This document shows, in pieces, positions 4,844 to 5,087 of a stretch of DNA of 5,087 bases; the stretch's first letter is position 1; each line of letters starts with the position of its first letter. A model generated the notes under the pieces. That model saw only the letters and a list, made by a program, of their open reading frames with translations, was not told the origin of the DNA and did no database searches. The position numbers and the translations under genes were made by a program. Location of the stretch: assembly GCA_949287115.1 (NCBI GenBank), contig CASEFF010000229.1:1-5087 (forward strand), given 5' to 3'. Source of the DNA: an uncultured Bacillota bacterium. GTDB lineage: Bacteria; Bacillota; Clostridia; Peptostreptococcales; Anaerovoracaceae.

Positions 4844-5087
4844 ATGGCGGTTTCAAGCACAAAACTCAGAACGTTATATGTCATGAAGACGTTGCTGGAG
4901 CAGACGGACGAAGAGCATATAATGTCATCGGCGGATCTGGAAAAAGCGCTCGCAGCTTACGGATTGAAAGCTGACAGGAAGACGATATACGGCGATATCG
5001 AAACGCTTGAGGAATTCGGGCTGGATATAGTACCGGTGAAAGGCGGCATCAAATCAGGCTGGTATATAGGGTCGAGGGATTTTGAGC
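4844..5087 (+). CDS. Helix-turn-helix regulator, probably WYL-domain type (3' partial)
   Basis: The first 81 residues are visible and the frame runs off the window's end. They form a winged helix-turn-helix of the DeoR/HTH_11 kind: STKLRTLYVMKTLLEQ as the first helix, MSSADLEKALAAYG as the second, and ADRKTIYGDIETLEEFG as the recognition helix, followed by a wing ending in SGWYIGSRDFE. This N-terminal layout is usual for WYL-domain regulators, which bind ligands or nucleic acids through a domain further on; that part is not in the window, so the type is inferred. GGGGAG at 4832-4837 lies 6 nt before the ATG. It has its own promoter at 4764-4792. WYL regulators often control phage-defence or DNA-damage genes, so what lies downstream would be informative. 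Confidence 0.82.
   Translation, partial: MAVSSTKLRTLYVMKTLLEQTDEEHIMSSADLEKALAAYGLKADRKTIYGDIETLEEFGLDIVPVKGGIKSGWYIGSRDFE

Noticed and set aside
1..5087. CRISPR array, insertion sequence, prophage or integration site
   Set aside because: There are no spaced repeats of CRISPR type, no transposase or integrase, and no terminal inverted repeats in the window.

Overview
The window looks like chromosomal DNA of a low-to-mid GC Gram-positive anaerobe of the class Clostridia. The signs are strong AGGAGG-type ribosome binding sites, very heavy use of the ATA isoleucine codon, a Crp/Fnr regulator of the clostridial kind, a DUF2284 metal-binding protein and a HdeD/DUF308 membrane protein. I cannot fix the genus from sequence alone.

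Layout. Bases 1-687 hold the C-terminal part of a DUF2828 protein with an intact von Willebrand A (vWA) metal site. Its start lies upstream of the window. A 122-bp gap follows that is unusually rich in complementary segments, and then rtcB (810-1925), a complete RNA ligase with all expected metal and guanylylation residues. A Crp/Fnr-family regulator (2045-2752) comes next and ends at a clear terminator. A DUF308 membrane protein (2808-3365) lies convergently on the minus strand. It shares a 206-bp divergent region with a cysteine-rich DUF2284 protein (3572-4078), which ends at a strong terminator. A short unit then encodes a 32-residue protein (4265-4363) and a stand-alone HIRAN domain protein (4412-4786). 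The window ends inside a helix-turn-helix regulator, probably of the WYL type (4844 onward), with its own promoter overlapping the end of the HIRAN gene.

How the genes fit together. The most interesting block is DUF2828, the structured gap and rtcB. In known bacterial systems (for example the Salmonella rsr-yrl-rtcBA locus) a Ro60-like protein with a vWA domain, its Y RNA and the RtcB ligase are encoded side by side. The DUF2828 protein has the same kind of MIDAS vWA domain and sits in the same place relative to rtcB. The gap can fold into either a long bulged hairpin or an alternative structure with an 8-bp closing stem and a T-arm-like hairpin. I propose, as inference, that this is a Ro/Y-RNA/RtcB-like RNA repair or RNA surveillance module. 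The rest of the window reads as ordinary small transcription units: one global-type regulator, one membrane protein, one iron-sulfur-like protein, and a small-protein/HIRAN pair of unknown role.
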